Position numbers and translations under genes: made by a program. Below, one piece after another: positions 45,227 through 53,534 of a DNA stretch of 64,000 bases. Within the stretch, counting starts at the first letter, position 1. Every line of letters begins with the position of its first letter. The stretch is from RGUW01 sp040399325 (GTDB lineage Bacteria; Cyanobacteriota; Cyanobacteriia; PCC-6307; Cyanobiaceae), in the NCBI GenBank assembly GCA_040399325.1, contig JBBASJ010000001.1, forward strand, positions 95,331 through 159,330, in the 5' to 3' direction. The notes under the pieces are model-generated. The model was not told the origin of the DNA. It did no database searches and was given only the letters and a program-made list of their open reading frames with translations.

Positions 45227-45812
45227 GCCGCCTGTAGGTGAGGTTGAGTCGCGATTGCGTCAAACGGCGACGACGGGGCACCTCATGCAGCCAGTGCTGC
45301 TGGGTGGGTGCATCCATCAGCAGCAGATCGCCATGGCAGAGATCGACAACCTGGCTCGGCTGGTGGGCCGCCAGGCCTGACCGTGGCTTGGGTTTGAAGC
45401 GCAGACTGCGGCACACCCCCAGACTGAGCGACACAATCGAAGCCTCCGGCACCAGTTCGGGCTCGTCATCGGCGTGACAGCCCATGGCGTCGTGACCATC
45501 CCTGTAGTGGTTGAGCAGCAGAGAGTTGAGGGGATGCCCGCAGAGCTGCTCAAGACGTTGGCGCAACTGCAGCAGCGCCTCCAACCAGGGCTGGGGCTGC
45601 TGCTCGAGGCCGCTGTAGCGGTACCGCAGCCCCGGATCAGCCATCCAGCTGGTGAGCCTTGGGATGGCGTGGGTGCGGCCAAACAGGCGGATCTCCTCCT
45701 GACGCCAGGTCACCGCGTTCAGGAGGTGATCCATGAGGGGATCGGCAGTGGCTGGTGCCAGCCAACCCGGCCAGTGGCGCAAGGTCAGACCGGGGGCGCT
45801 GATGGTACGCAT
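45210..45812 (-). CDS. alkB: AlkB family 2-oxoglutarate-dependent dioxygenase
   Basis: About 200 residues from the ATG at 45812, an Fe(II)/2-oxoglutarate enzyme for alkylated nucleic acids. The iron ligands are in GCHADDE (HxD) and QQHWLHEVPRR, with arginines following that bind 2-oxoglutarate (QSRLNLTYRRL). LNHYRDGHDAMGCHADDEPE and IVSLSLG are ALKBH2-like family blocks. It overlaps leuS tail-to-tail by 17 bp. Substrate choice (1meA/3meC repair or RNA) cannot be read directly. Confidence 0.92.
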   Translation of the reverse strand: MRTISAPGLTLRHWPGWLAPATADPLMDHLLNAVTWRQEEIRLFGRTHAIPRLTSWMADPGLRYRYSGLEQQPQPWLEALLQLRQRLEQLCGHPLNSLLLNHYRDGHDAMGCHADDEPELVPEASIVSLSLGVCRSLRFKPKPRSGLAAHQPSQVVDLCHGDLLLMDAPTQQHWLHEVPRRRRLTQSRLNLTYRRLRAPD

Positions 45813-45883
45813 CACGGTGGCGTTCGCAGCACGTCGCAGCTTCCCATGGGGGGCCCTGGGGCGTTGCGGCGATCACAAACCAC

Positions 45884-45908
45884 AAAAAAGCCCCTGCTTG
45901 CGCAGGGG
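45884..45908 (-). terminator. Intrinsic terminator of hli
   Basis: On the minus strand, GC-rich arms CCCCTGC/GCAGGGG (45902-45908 with 45891-45897) close a 4-nt loop (45898-45901), followed by a T run of six (45884-45889). It lies about 35 bp after the hli stop. Confidence 0.93.
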
Positions 45909-45942
45909 TCAGGGTGGTTGGCGACTACGCCGATTGCACAGC

Positions 45943-46086
45943 TCAGCCGAGGCCGATCTGGCTCAGGATGCCCTGACCGGTGAGCAGCTCGGTCGCCAGA
46001 CCGATCACAAAGCCCATCATCGCCAGGCGACCATTCCAGGTCTCGGCGAAAGAGACGAAGCCGAAGCGGGTGTTGGAGTCAGCCAT
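45943..46086 (-). CDS. hli: High-light-inducible protein (single-helix Hli)
   Basis: A 47-residue thylakoid protein of the one-helix light-harvesting-like family: after MADSNTRFGFVSFA comes the chlorophyll-binding ETWNGRLAMMGFVIGLATEL with the conserved ExxNGRLAMxGF motif, then LTGQGILSQIGLG. It protects photosystems and helps dispose of free chlorophyll under high light. It stands alone between alkB and pgi, with an HLR1-like element about 32 bp before its ATG and a clear terminator behind it. The short length would let it escape ordinary gene finders. Confidence 0.95.
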   Translation of the reverse strand: MADSNTRFGFVSFAETWNGRLAMMGFVIGLATELLTGQGILSQIGLG

Positions 46087-46117
46087 GGTGCGTTCGTTTT
46101 TGACGAAACTTGAAGCA

Positions 46118-46135
46118 AGTGTAAAGCCATGTGAA
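46118..46135 (-). promoter_or_regulatory. HLR1-like element (RpaB site) and core promoter of hli
   Basis: On the minus strand the sequence reads TTCACATG-GC-TTTACACT, two 8-nt repeats separated by 2 nt. Against the HLR1 consensus (G/T)TTACA(A/T)(A/T) N2 repeated, the upstream copy fits at 6 of 8 positions and the downstream copy at 7 of 8. TACACT inside it may be the -10 box. HLR1 is bound by the response regulator RpaB, which represses hli genes in low light when the site overlaps the promoter (known in model species). Confidence 0.65.
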
Positions 46136-46195
46136 CGGGGTTGGGTGTGCCCTCCGCCACCAAAAGCGTTCGGATCTCACCCCTCGACAGCAGGG

Positions 46196-47812
46196 TCACC
46201 CCACAACGCTGCGAAACAGCAGGGCATTCGGCTGCCCCCAGTCCCCTTCGGCCTGATAACCCCGCTGGTTGCCGCACAGATGGCGCAGGATCCAGAAGAG
46301 GGGCTCCGGCGATGTCGGGGCACCCGCACCCAGATCCTGCTGCAGCTGCAGCAGGGTGCGGGCCTGGCCGTCAGCCAGGGTCTGCTCGATCCGTTGTTGC
46401 AGCGCCAGGATCTCGGCCGCCGCCTTCTTGCCAGCCTCGACTCCGGGCTGGTGGTAGGCATTGATGTTGACGAGTTCGCCGTAGTAGCCGACGGCACGCT
46501 CAAACAGGGCAATCAACGCGCCCAGACTGCGTTCGTTGAAGACCTGCAGGGAGATCGTCAGGCTCTGACGGCCGCCTTCGAGCAGGGCTGTGCGGGTGCC
46601 CTGCAGGAAACCATCGAGAAAATCAGCGGGATTCTCACCATCGACGGGCTGAATGTCGCTCGGGTCATCGAGCGCCTCGATGAAGGTCACAAAGAAGTTG
46701 TCCACCCCGTCGCGCAGCTGCTGCACATAGGCGTGCTGGTCGGTGGACCCCTTGTTGCCATAGACCGCGATCCCCTGGTGCACCACCTGCCCGTCTCGGT
46801 CGAGCTTCTTGCCCAGGCTTTCCATCACCAGCTGCTGCAGGTACCGGCTGAACACCTCGAGCCGGTCGCGATAGGGGAGCACGACCATGTCGCGCAGACC
46901 CTTGCCGTCGCCGGCCAGGTACCAACTGGCCGCCAGCAGGGCCGCGGGGTTGCGTTCCAGGTCGGGGCTGCGGGTGAGCACGTCCATCGCTGCCGCCCCG
47001 GCAAGAAACGCCCGCAGGTCGGCACCGATCAGAGCGGCCGGCAGCAGGCCCACGGCGCCCATGATGCTGGTGCGCCCCCCGACCCAGTCGGGCAGATCGA
47101 AGCGCTCCAACCACTGCTCGGTGACAGCCAACTGGTCGAGGTGACTGCCGGCCATGGTCACCGCGACCGCCTGGGCGTTCCACTGCAGCCCGCTCGCTTC
47201 GAGTCTGGCCCGGGCCTGTTCCATGCCGATGCGCGGTTCAGGCGTACCACCCGACTTGCTGACAACGATCACCAGGGTGGTCGCCAGACGCGACTGCAGC
47301 GCCCCCAGCGTGCGGCTCATGCCCTGGGGATCGACATTGTCAAAGAAGTGGAAGGGGAGGCCACGGCCTTCCTCTTGCATGGCTCGGGTCATCAACAGGG
47401 GGCCCAGCCCCGAGCCACCGATGCCGATCCACAACACATCGGTGAAGGGCTGGCCGTTGGGCGCTCGCCGGGAGCCAGCCAGCACGTCGCGACCGAAGGC
47501 CTCGATGCGATCAACCTCCTGGCGAATGTGATCGCCGGTGCCGGCGTCGGGCGCCAGGTCGGGATCACGCAACCAGTAATGGCCCACCATGCGCTGCTCA
47601 TCGCCATTGGCGATGGACCCTGCCTCGAGCGCCTGCATGGCCGCAAAAGCCTGGCTGAAACGCGGCCGCAGCTGATCGAGCTGCTGCGGGCCCACCGCCA
47701 TGCGGCTCACATCGAGCCAGAATCCAAGCGGTTGGTCGTACCAGAGCAACCCACAGAAGCGCTCCCACTGCTGCGCAGGGGTGGAAACAAACGGATCAGA
47801 CGCCAGCGGCAT
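46196..47812 (-). CDS. pgi: Glucose-6-phosphate isomerase
   Basis: A 538-residue sugar isomerase converting glucose 6-phosphate and fructose 6-phosphate. GIGGSGLGPLLMTRAM, VIVVSKSGGTPEPRIGMEQA and the C-terminal GYYGELVNINAYHQPGVEAG are family blocks. The ATG at 47812 gives the usual cyanobacterial N terminus (the frame opens at 47911). It is the only gene of its transcript as far as seen; hli follows 109 bp downstream with its own promoter. Confidence 0.96.
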   Translation of the reverse strand: MPLASDPFVSTPAQQWERFCGLLWYDQPLGFWLDVSRMAVGPQQLDQLRPRFSQAFAAMQALEAGSIANGDEQRMVGHYWLRDPDLAPDAGTGDHIRQEVDRIEAFGRDVLAGSRRAPNGQPFTDVLWIGIGGSGLGPLLMTRAMQEEGRGLPFHFFDNVDPQGMSRTLGALQSRLATTLVIVVSKSGGTPEPRIGMEQARARLEASGLQWNAQAVAVTMAGSHLDQLAVTEQWLERFDLPDWVGGRTSIMGAVGLLPAALIGADLRAFLAGAAAMDVLTRSPDLERNPAALLAASWYLAGDGKGLRDMVVLPYRDRLEVFSRYLQQLVMESLGKKLDRDGQVVHQGIAVYGNKGSTDQHAYVQQLRDGVDNFFVTFIEALDDPSDIQPVDGENPADFLDGFLQGTRTALLEGGRQSLTISLQVFNERSLGALIALFERAVGYYGELVNINAYHQPGVEAGKKAAAEILALQQRIEQTLADGQARTLLQLQQDLGAGAPTSPEPLFWILRHLCGNQRGYQAEGDWGQPNALLFRSVVG

Positions 47813-47986
47813 GGTGCCCAGGGAGGGAACAACCAGACGGTATCGGTCTTTGCAGGGCTTGGCAGCCCATGGGTGTCCGGCTGAACGCCCTGGCCTGGGC
47901 CAGCATGACAACCGCCAGACCGGAGAAGGACAGATCTGTTGATTTGCTCTATGTTTCGGAATGTTGTGCCTTTCTGATCGGTCCCG

Positions 47987-48826
47987 ATGCGGGTCTTCAA
48001 TCCGCTCACCGAGGTGTTGGGCAGAACTGAATCGCTCTGGCGCAACCCCCGGAAGCGGGTCTGGTTCCTCGCCCTCACGGTGGGGTGCCTGCTGCCGGCC
48101 CTGCGCGCTACGCCCGGAGGCCCGCTGCTATCAGATCCAGGACTGGTCGGCAGCATTAACGATCCCAGGGGGAGCACCGGTGCCGATCCCCTCGAATTTT
48201 CTTCGCAGGAGCTGAAGCAGCTGCAGCAGCGGTTCGGTGTGCATGGACCGCAGCCCAGGCTGGCCCAGTTGTTCACAGAGGGACTCGATCAGCTGCAACC
48301 GCTGCGGTCGGTGACCCTGTCGCGCCTGGAGGATCTCAGGCCCGCGGTGATCACGGAGTCCCAGAGACGCGGCGTCAATCCGATGCTGGTGATGGCGGTG
48401 CTGTTTGACGAGATGCAGCACGCCAAACCAGGCGAGAGTCATCCGATCGCGGCCCATTCGGGCCTGTTCAGCACCCTGGGACCGGGCCAGCTCGGGCTTG
48501 GAGAGATGGTGCACCAGGGTTTGCTGCGTGCAGATGCCAGCGAGGCCGAACTGCAGCAGGCACGCAACCAGCTGCTCGATCCCCAACGCAACGTGGCCCT
48601 GTTGGTCGGCAAATTCGCCAGGCTCAGCGCCGAACTCGGCTACCCCCGCCATCGCATGCTGCTGGCCAGCCAGAGTCCCAGGGACGCCAAGTCCCTGGCG
48701 GTGCTGGCCTATCTGCACAACGGCAAGCTGGACTACCCACGGCGGGTCCTGCGCTACATGCAGGACCCTGAACTGCACGCCCTGCTGTACGGCCATCGCC
48801 GGCACGTCACATCGGCCCTGATCTGA
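47987..48826 (+). CDS. Membrane-anchored transglycosylase-like protein
   Basis: A 279-residue protein with an N-terminal anchor or signal (VWFLALTVGCLLPALRA). The body has ITESQRRGVNPMLVMAVLFDEM, then GPGQLGLGEMVHQGLL and LLDPQRNVALLVGKFARL. This is the layout of lysozyme-like lytic transglycosylases: a glutamate in a DEMQ context, a GQ[ML]G-like loop and a helical bundle. The exact family (DUF1402 or another relative) is uncertain. It converges on the amidase gene with a 5-bp gap. Confidence 0.72.
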   Translation: MRVFNPLTEVLGRTESLWRNPRKRVWFLALTVGCLLPALRATPGGPLLSDPGLVGSINDPRGSTGADPLEFSSQELKQLQQRFGVHGPQPRLAQLFTEGLDQLQPLRSVTLSRLEDLRPAVITESQRRGVNPMLVMAVLFDEMQHAKPGESHPIAAHSGLFSTLGPGQLGLGEMVHQGLLRADASEAELQQARNQLLDPQRNVALLVGKFARLSAELGYPRHRMLLASQSPRDAKSLAVLAYLHNGKLDYPRRVLRYMQDPELHALLYGHRRHVTSALI

Positions 48827-48831
48827 TCCTG

Positions 48832-49671
48832 TCAGCGGCAGAGCAGGCCCAGAGCTGCCAGCCGTTGTTGCAGAGCCTGCCAGTCAAAGGTGCGTGGGTC
48901 TGCCCGCTCGCCACCCAGATCGACATGGGCATGGGTGGTGATGCGCTCGGGTGGAATGCCATAGCGCCGCATCCATTGCGCAAGCAGAAGTGCCAACGCG
49001 TCGTACTGGGATGCGGTGTAACCGCTGTGTTCGGGTGCATTGTCCTCGCCATCGAGCGGCGTCTCCAGACTCACGTGCAGGGCGAAGTTGTTCACCGAAC
49101 CGCGAAAGGCCCTATTGGTGACCACCCACTCGCCGTTGAAGGCCGAATTGCCAGCGCCGAACGCCCGTTTCGACGGGTCGAGCACCTGAACGACTGCGCC
49201 ATCGAGGCCGATCAGGGCGTGGTAGCTGACCTGATCGGCATCGTTCGGATGGGGTGTCATGAAGGTATTGATCGCCGAGCCGATCCCATAGACGGTCTCG
49301 TGGAGCACGATCAGGCTGGGCGTCGTCGCAAGCTCACGACCAAAGGCATCGCGGCGGTGGCGCTCGCCGTAGTTGGTGGGATCGATACCGAGTGGTCCCG
49401 CCGAGCCGCGCAGCAGCGCTGCGCGCTGCCCCAGCCTCGAACGCAGCATGGCGTCGTCCGGCGTACAGCTGTGACGCAGGGGCGATCGCCAGCGGGGCTG
49501 CATCGGGGGCTTGGGCGCGGCATCCGGGACCGGTACACCCGGGCTTGAACCAACCTGCTGGGTGACGCTGTGTTCGGGTCTGGCCATCAACAGACCGGCC
49601 AGCAGCACCAGTGCCCCAGCCAGGGCTGCCAGCACCGTTCTGGCATCGACCGCTCCCGGCTTCAGGCGCAT
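48832..49671 (-). CDS. N-acetylmuramoyl-L-alanine amidase (Amidase_2)
   Basis: A 279-residue peptidoglycan amidase. A membrane anchor (VLAALAGALVLLAGLLMA) is followed by a zinc amidase domain: LIVLHETVYG with the first histidine, YHALIGLDGAVVQVLDPS, AFNGEWVVTNRAFRG, and THAHVDLGGERADPRTFDW containing later ligands. It acts in the periplasm on stem peptides. The ATG at 49671 overlaps the M61 peptidase gene by 10 bp, so the two are coupled. Confidence 0.9.
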   Translation of the reverse strand: MRLKPGAVDARTVLAALAGALVLLAGLLMARPEHSVTQQVGSSPGVPVPDAAPKPPMQPRWRSPLRHSCTPDDAMLRSRLGQRAALLRGSAGPLGIDPTNYGERHRRDAFGRELATTPSLIVLHETVYGIGSAINTFMTPHPNDADQVSYHALIGLDGAVVQVLDPSKRAFGAGNSAFNGEWVVTNRAFRGSVNNFALHVSLETPLDGEDNAPEHSGYTASQYDALALLLAQWMRRYGIPPERITTHAHVDLGGERADPRTFDWQALQQRLAALGLLCR

Positions 49672-51419
49672 GGCGGTTGCAGGGCGAGCCAGGACTGGCG
49701 GCGAGCCATGGCATCGGGGCTCGCCTGGGGAACGGCTGTGAGTGTCCAGCGTTCCACCGCCGGCGCCTCGGGCTGCAGGGTGAGCTGGCACAGGCGACCG
49801 TCGCGACTGATGAGCAGATCACGCGGCGGGAGCCTCTGGCCTGCAGGGCGTTCGTCAGCAGGGCGCTGGCCTGCGATAGAGCCCCCGAGCAGCAACTGGA
49901 GCTCCTCCAGGGTGCGAATCCGCTCGCCATCGAGGGCGATGCATTCATCACCCACCTGCAGTCCGCTGCGCTGGGCCGGACCGTTGCGCTCACAACGGCT
50001 GACCCACAGTCCCCCACCGGCTCTGGCCTCAAACTGGCACCCCAGATGGGGGACTTTGGCCGTCAAGGGAGTCAGCTGCAGCCCCACATCGGCCAGCAGG
50101 GGTTCGAGTGGGGGATCTTCGGTGCTGCCCAGCCAATGGGGCAACAGCGTGGCCAGATCGGGGGCAAGTGCCGCAAACACGGCGAGCAGATCGGCCTGGC
50201 TGTAACCCCTGCGGCAGCGACCGTGGCTGCGCCAGAGGGTCTGCAGCACAGCACCGATCCAGCTGCCATGACGGCGCAGGTGCAGATCGAGCACCAGCGC
50301 CAGAACCGCACCTTTGAGGTAGTAGCTGATCTGCTGACTGGCGGCATGGGCGTGGGGCCTGTAGAGCTTCACCCAGGCCTCCTCGCTGCTGCTGAGCAGG
50401 CTCTGCACCTGTCGGCCCTGGCTGAGTCGGTAGCGGCTCAGATCGTCGCCGAGATCGGCGATCACCTGCTCGCCGCTGCAGCACCCGGCGGCATGGGGCA
50501 ACAGCTGGTCGAGATAGCTGGTCACACCCTCGGCAAACCACAGGGTTGGCACGACCACGGCATCGCCGTAGTCGATGGGCACCAGCTCGGCAGGTCGCAG
50601 ACGCCGCACATTCCACTGGTGCAAATACTCATGGGCCACCAGCTGCAGCAGCTTGCGCCGCCCCTCCGGACGGCAGAGGGTGCGACGACCGAACTGCAGC
50701 ACGGTGCTGGCGTCGTGCTCCAGTCCGCCGTACCCCTGCTCCGTGAGGTGCAGCACAAACAAATAGCTCGACGCCGCGGGCTGGGGTTCGGCCAGCAGCC
50801 GGCAGCAGGTCAGGCACACCGCTTCGACATCGGCAAGCCAGTGCGCGTCGTGACCGGGCAGATCGTCACCCCAGGTCACCCACCGGTGGGGCACGCCGGC
50901 CACGCTGAACCCATGGACGGCATGGGGACCGGCTTCGACCGGACTGTCGATCAGTTGGTCGAGATCGCTGGCCAGCCAGGTGCCATCGGTCTGTTGTGGC
51001 AGGGGCACAAAGCCCTGCCAGTGATCAGGCAGAACCAGCTTCAACTGATGGGGTGTCCAACGCTCGCCCTCAATGGCCAGCACGACCGCTGCCAGGGGGA
51101 GAAAGCCATGCTCATCGGTGAGATGGGCCGTGCGCACGCTGAGTTCAGCGGCCTGGATGGTGTAGCTGATCGTCAGCGGGGCCAGCTCGCTGAGCTCGAG
51201 CTGCCAGACAAAAGGCGTGGTGCGCCGCGCTGTCAGTGGCACCCCGCCTTGGTGCACCACCAGACCCTCGAGATGGCCCACGTACTCGCGCAGCAGGTAC
51301 GACCCCGGAGTCCAGCGGGGCAGGGCCAGGACAAGCCTGTGCTGTCGCGGGGTGAACCGCAGACAAACATCGACCCGATGGCTGTGACCCTGGCGCAGAT
51401 CGAGCTCCAGCGCGATCAC
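49662..51419 (-). CDS. M61 family metallopeptidase with PDZ domain
   Basis: A 585-residue peptidase beginning at GTG 51419. N-terminal beta domain: PRWTPGSYLLREYVGHLEGL; the gluzincin motif HEYLHQWNVRRLRPAEL near residue 264, with a downstream glutamate in FAEGVTSYLDQL; and a C-terminal PDZ domain (GLQVGDECIALDGERIRTLE). M61 glycyl aminopeptidases cleave N-terminal Gly or Ala. No signal peptide is visible. It lies upstream of the amidase and starts 8 bp after the DUF1257 gene. Confidence 0.93.
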   Translation of the reverse strand: MIALELDLRQGHSHRVDVCLRFTPRQHRLVLALPRWTPGSYLLREYVGHLEGLVVHQGGVPLTARRTTPFVWQLELSELAPLTISYTIQAAELSVRTAHLTDEHGFLPLAAVVLAIEGERWTPHQLKLVLPDHWQGFVPLPQQTDGTWLASDLDQLIDSPVEAGPHAVHGFSVAGVPHRWVTWGDDLPGHDAHWLADVEAVCLTCCRLLAEPQPAASSYLFVLHLTEQGYGGLEHDASTVLQFGRRTLCRPEGRRKLLQLVAHEYLHQWNVRRLRPAELVPIDYGDAVVVPTLWFAEGVTSYLDQLLPHAAGCCSGEQVIADLGDDLSRYRLSQGRQVQSLLSSSEEAWVKLYRPHAHAASQQISYYLKGAVLALVLDLHLRRHGSWIGAVLQTLWRSHGRCRRGYSQADLLAVFAALAPDLATLLPHWLGSTEDPPLEPLLADVGLQLTPLTAKVPHLGCQFEARAGGGLWVSRCERNGPAQRSGLQVGDECIALDGERIRTLEELQLLLGGSIAGQRPADERPAGQRLPPRDLLISRDGRLCQLTLQPEAPAVERWTLTAVPQASPDAMARRQSWLALQPPCA

Positions 51420-51427
51420 GGCAGCAC

Positions 51428-51778
51428 TCAGGGATGCAGGACCACCGAGGCCGACGCCAGGTCTGGATCGGCAGCAGCCTGGCGCAGGGCGTCGAAGGCT
51501 GCATAGGCCCTGGTGAGGCGGCCCAGCAGCAACCGCAGCGTGTTGGACCGGGAGACCTGCTGCAGATCGGCAACCAGAGCCAGGCGACCGTCTGCCTGGT
51601 GCTGCCAGCCAAGCCGCTGGCCATCAGCCAGCTCAACGCTGACGGCAACAGCCTGACGCTCCTTGGCAAAACCGCCGACCCATCCGCCTGAGACGGGTTG
51701 GAACCCCAGGGACTGCAGCGAACGCATCAAGGTGTCGGCATCCCTGAAGACCGTTGGCAAGATGGACAGGTGGGACAT
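51428..51778 (-). CDS. DUF1257 (Ycf35-like) protein
   Basis: A 116-residue protein with the DUF1257 start MSHLSILPTVFRDADTLMRS, LGWQHQADGRLALVADL and a helical C terminus. Ycf35 homologues are in plastids and cyanobacteria; the role is not known. It diverges from purN over a gap of 15 bp, and is upstream of the M61 peptidase gene. Confidence 0.87.
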   Translation of the reverse strand: MSHLSILPTVFRDADTLMRSLQSLGFQPVSGGWVGGFAKERQAVAVSVELADGQRLGWQHQADGRLALVADLQQVSRSNTLRLLLGRLTRAYAAFDALRQAAADPDLASASVVLHP

Positions 51779-51793
51779 CAGCCGAGGCCCGCT

Positions 51794-52447
51794 TTGTCAA
51801 ACCCTAACCGCGATGCGGCGGGAGTCCAGTGGCCGTTGCCACCGTCCCAGCTGCCGGTCCACCGGCTGCGCCTGGGGGTGATGGCCTCAGGCCAGGGCAG
51901 CAACTTTGAAGCCCTGGTCAACGCCTGCAACGACGGTCAACTTGCGGCCCGGGTGGTGCAATTGATCGTCAACAACCCGGGCTGCGGCGCCCAGCGGCGG
52001 GCCGAGCGTCTGGGCGTTCCCTGGCGTTTGCTCGATCACCGTGACCATGCCACCCGGGAGGCCCTCGATGAGGCCCTGGTGGACTGCCTGCAGAGCCGCT
52101 CGGTGGATCTGGTGGTGATGGCCGGCTGGATGCGCATCGTCACACCGGTGCTGATTCAGGCCTTTGCAGGACGGCTGCTCAACATTCACCCGTCGCTGCT
52201 GCCCAGCTTCAAGGGCATCGATGCGGTGGGGCAGGCGCTGGCGGCCGGGGTCACCCTGGCCGGCTGCACGGTGCATCTGGTCTCTGAGGCCGTCGATGCG
52301 GGCGAGATCCTGATGCAGGCGGCGGTTCCGGTGATGGCCGATGACGATCACGCCAGCCTCAGCGCCCGCATCCAACAGCAGGAACATCGGTTGTTGCCCG
52401 CAGCCGTGGCCCTGCTGGCCCATCGCCTGGAGCGTAGTCAGGGATAG
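51794..52447 (+). CDS. purN: Phosphoribosylglycinamide formyltransferase
   Basis: A 217-residue enzyme of purine synthesis. RLGVMASGQGSNFEALVNAC is the N-terminal loop, VMAGWMRIVTPVLIQAF, and LLNIHPSLLPSFKGIDAVGQ holds the catalytic Asn-His; TLAGCTVHLVSEAVDAG is the D-loop region with the catalytic aspartate. The start is uncertain: TTG 51794 is chosen because the first beta strand needs residues before the ATG at VMASG; the open frame begins at 51698 inside the divergent gene. Its end overlaps argC by 10 bp. Confidence 0.93.
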   Translation: MSNPNRDAAGVQWPLPPSQLPVHRLRLGVMASGQGSNFEALVNACNDGQLAARVVQLIVNNPGCGAQRRAERLGVPWRLLDHRDHATREALDEALVDCLQSRSVDLVVMAGWMRIVTPVLIQAFAGRLLNIHPSLLPSFKGIDAVGQALAAGVTLAGCTVHLVSEAVDAGEILMQAAVPVMADDDHASLSARIQQQEHRLLPAAVALLAHRLERSQG

Positions 52448-53502
52448 AACGGCAGCAGTGGCAGCCCGGTGTCAGCCGGCAGACCGGCCAGCAGATTGAG
52501 GCACTGCACACCCTGGCCGGCCTGGCCCTTGACCAGGTTGTCGATGGCACTCATCACGATCAGCTGACCACTGCGGCTGTCGACCTGCACCGACAGCAGA
52601 GCGCGATTCGTCTGACGCACCCACTTGGTCGACGGATAGGTGCCCACCGGCAGCACCGCCACGGTCTCGGTATGGCGGTAGGCCGAGCTCAGCACCGTGC
52701 TGCAGTCGGCGGCCGTGAGCCCGGGGTCGCGCAGGCGGCAGTACACGGTGGCCAACAGCCCCCGCACCATCGGCATCAGGTGGGGCGTGAATTGCAGCGT
52801 GATGGGGCTGCCCGCCACCTGGCCGGCCAGTTGCTCGATCTCGCTGGTGTGGCGATGGCCCACCACGCCGTAGGGCGCCACAGCCTCGGCGGCCTCAGCC
52901 AGCAACAGATGTTCCTTGGCAGCGCGGCCTCCCCCCGAGGTGCCGGTCTTGGCGTCGATGACGATGCCGGCCGTGTCAATCAGCCCCTGCCGCAGAAACG
53001 GCAACAGGGCCAGCAGGCTGGCGGTCGGAAAACAGCCCGGTGCTGCCACCAGACGGGCAGCGGCGATCGCCTCGGCCTGCCACTCCACCAATCCGTAAAC
53101 CGCTTCGGCGCAGAGCCGGTCATCAGAGCGGGGCACCTGCCGCGCCTCGCTGGCATAGACCTCCTGCCAGCGGGCCAGGGATCGGTAGCGGTAATCGGCC
53201 GACAGGTCGACCACTTTGACGCCCCGCTCCAGCAGACCCGGCACCATGCCTGCGGCGAGCCCATTGGGAAGGCTCAGCAGGGCCAGGTCGGCGGCCGCGG
53301 CGATCGCCTCGGGATCGGGGCTCTGCACCACCGGATCGCCAGGCAGGGGCAAGAACGGATTGAGGTCGCTCCAGCGCTTGCCGCTGCTGCGTTCACCACC
53401 GAGAAAGGTGACCTCGAAGCGGGGATGGCCGGCCAGCAACCTCAGGGTCTGCAGGCCGCCGTAACCGCTGGCACCGATGATCGCGACGCGCTGGAGAACC
53501 AC
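52438..53502 (-). CDS. argC: N-acetyl-gamma-glutamyl-phosphate reductase
   Basis: A 354-residue enzyme of arginine synthesis. RVAIIGASGYGGLQTLRLL is the NADP loop, AAPGCFPTASLLALLPFL contains the catalytic cysteine, and GTSGGGRAAKEHLL and HRHTSEIEQ are further family blocks. The start is GTG at 53502; the upstream open frame is shadow. It diverges from ribBA (33 bp) and converges on purN. Confidence 0.95.
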   Translation of the reverse strand: MVLQRVAIIGASGYGGLQTLRLLAGHPRFEVTFLGGERSSGKRWSDLNPFLPLPGDPVVQSPDPEAIAAAADLALLSLPNGLAAGMVPGLLERGVKVVDLSADYRYRSLARWQEVYASEARQVPRSDDRLCAEAVYGLVEWQAEAIAAARLVAAPGCFPTASLLALLPFLRQGLIDTAGIVIDAKTGTSGGGRAAKEHLLLAEAAEAVAPYGVVGHRHTSEIEQLAGQVAGSPITLQFTPHLMPMVRGLLATVYCRLRDPGLTAADCSTVLSSAYRHTETVAVLPVGTYPSTKWVRQTNRALLSVQVDSRSGQLIVMSAIDNLVKGQAGQGVQCLNLLAGLPADTGLPLLPFYP

Positions 53503-53534
53503 GGACAGACCGGAACCTTCTGGCTTTATAAAGG

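Noticed and set aside
45980..47884. 634-residue plus-strand frame antisense to pgi
   Set aside because: Shadow of pgi; pgi has all family motifs.
53503..53534. FMN riboswitch before ribBA
   Set aside because: Only 32 bp separate ribBA from the divergent argC, too short for the RFN element, and its conserved blocks are absent.
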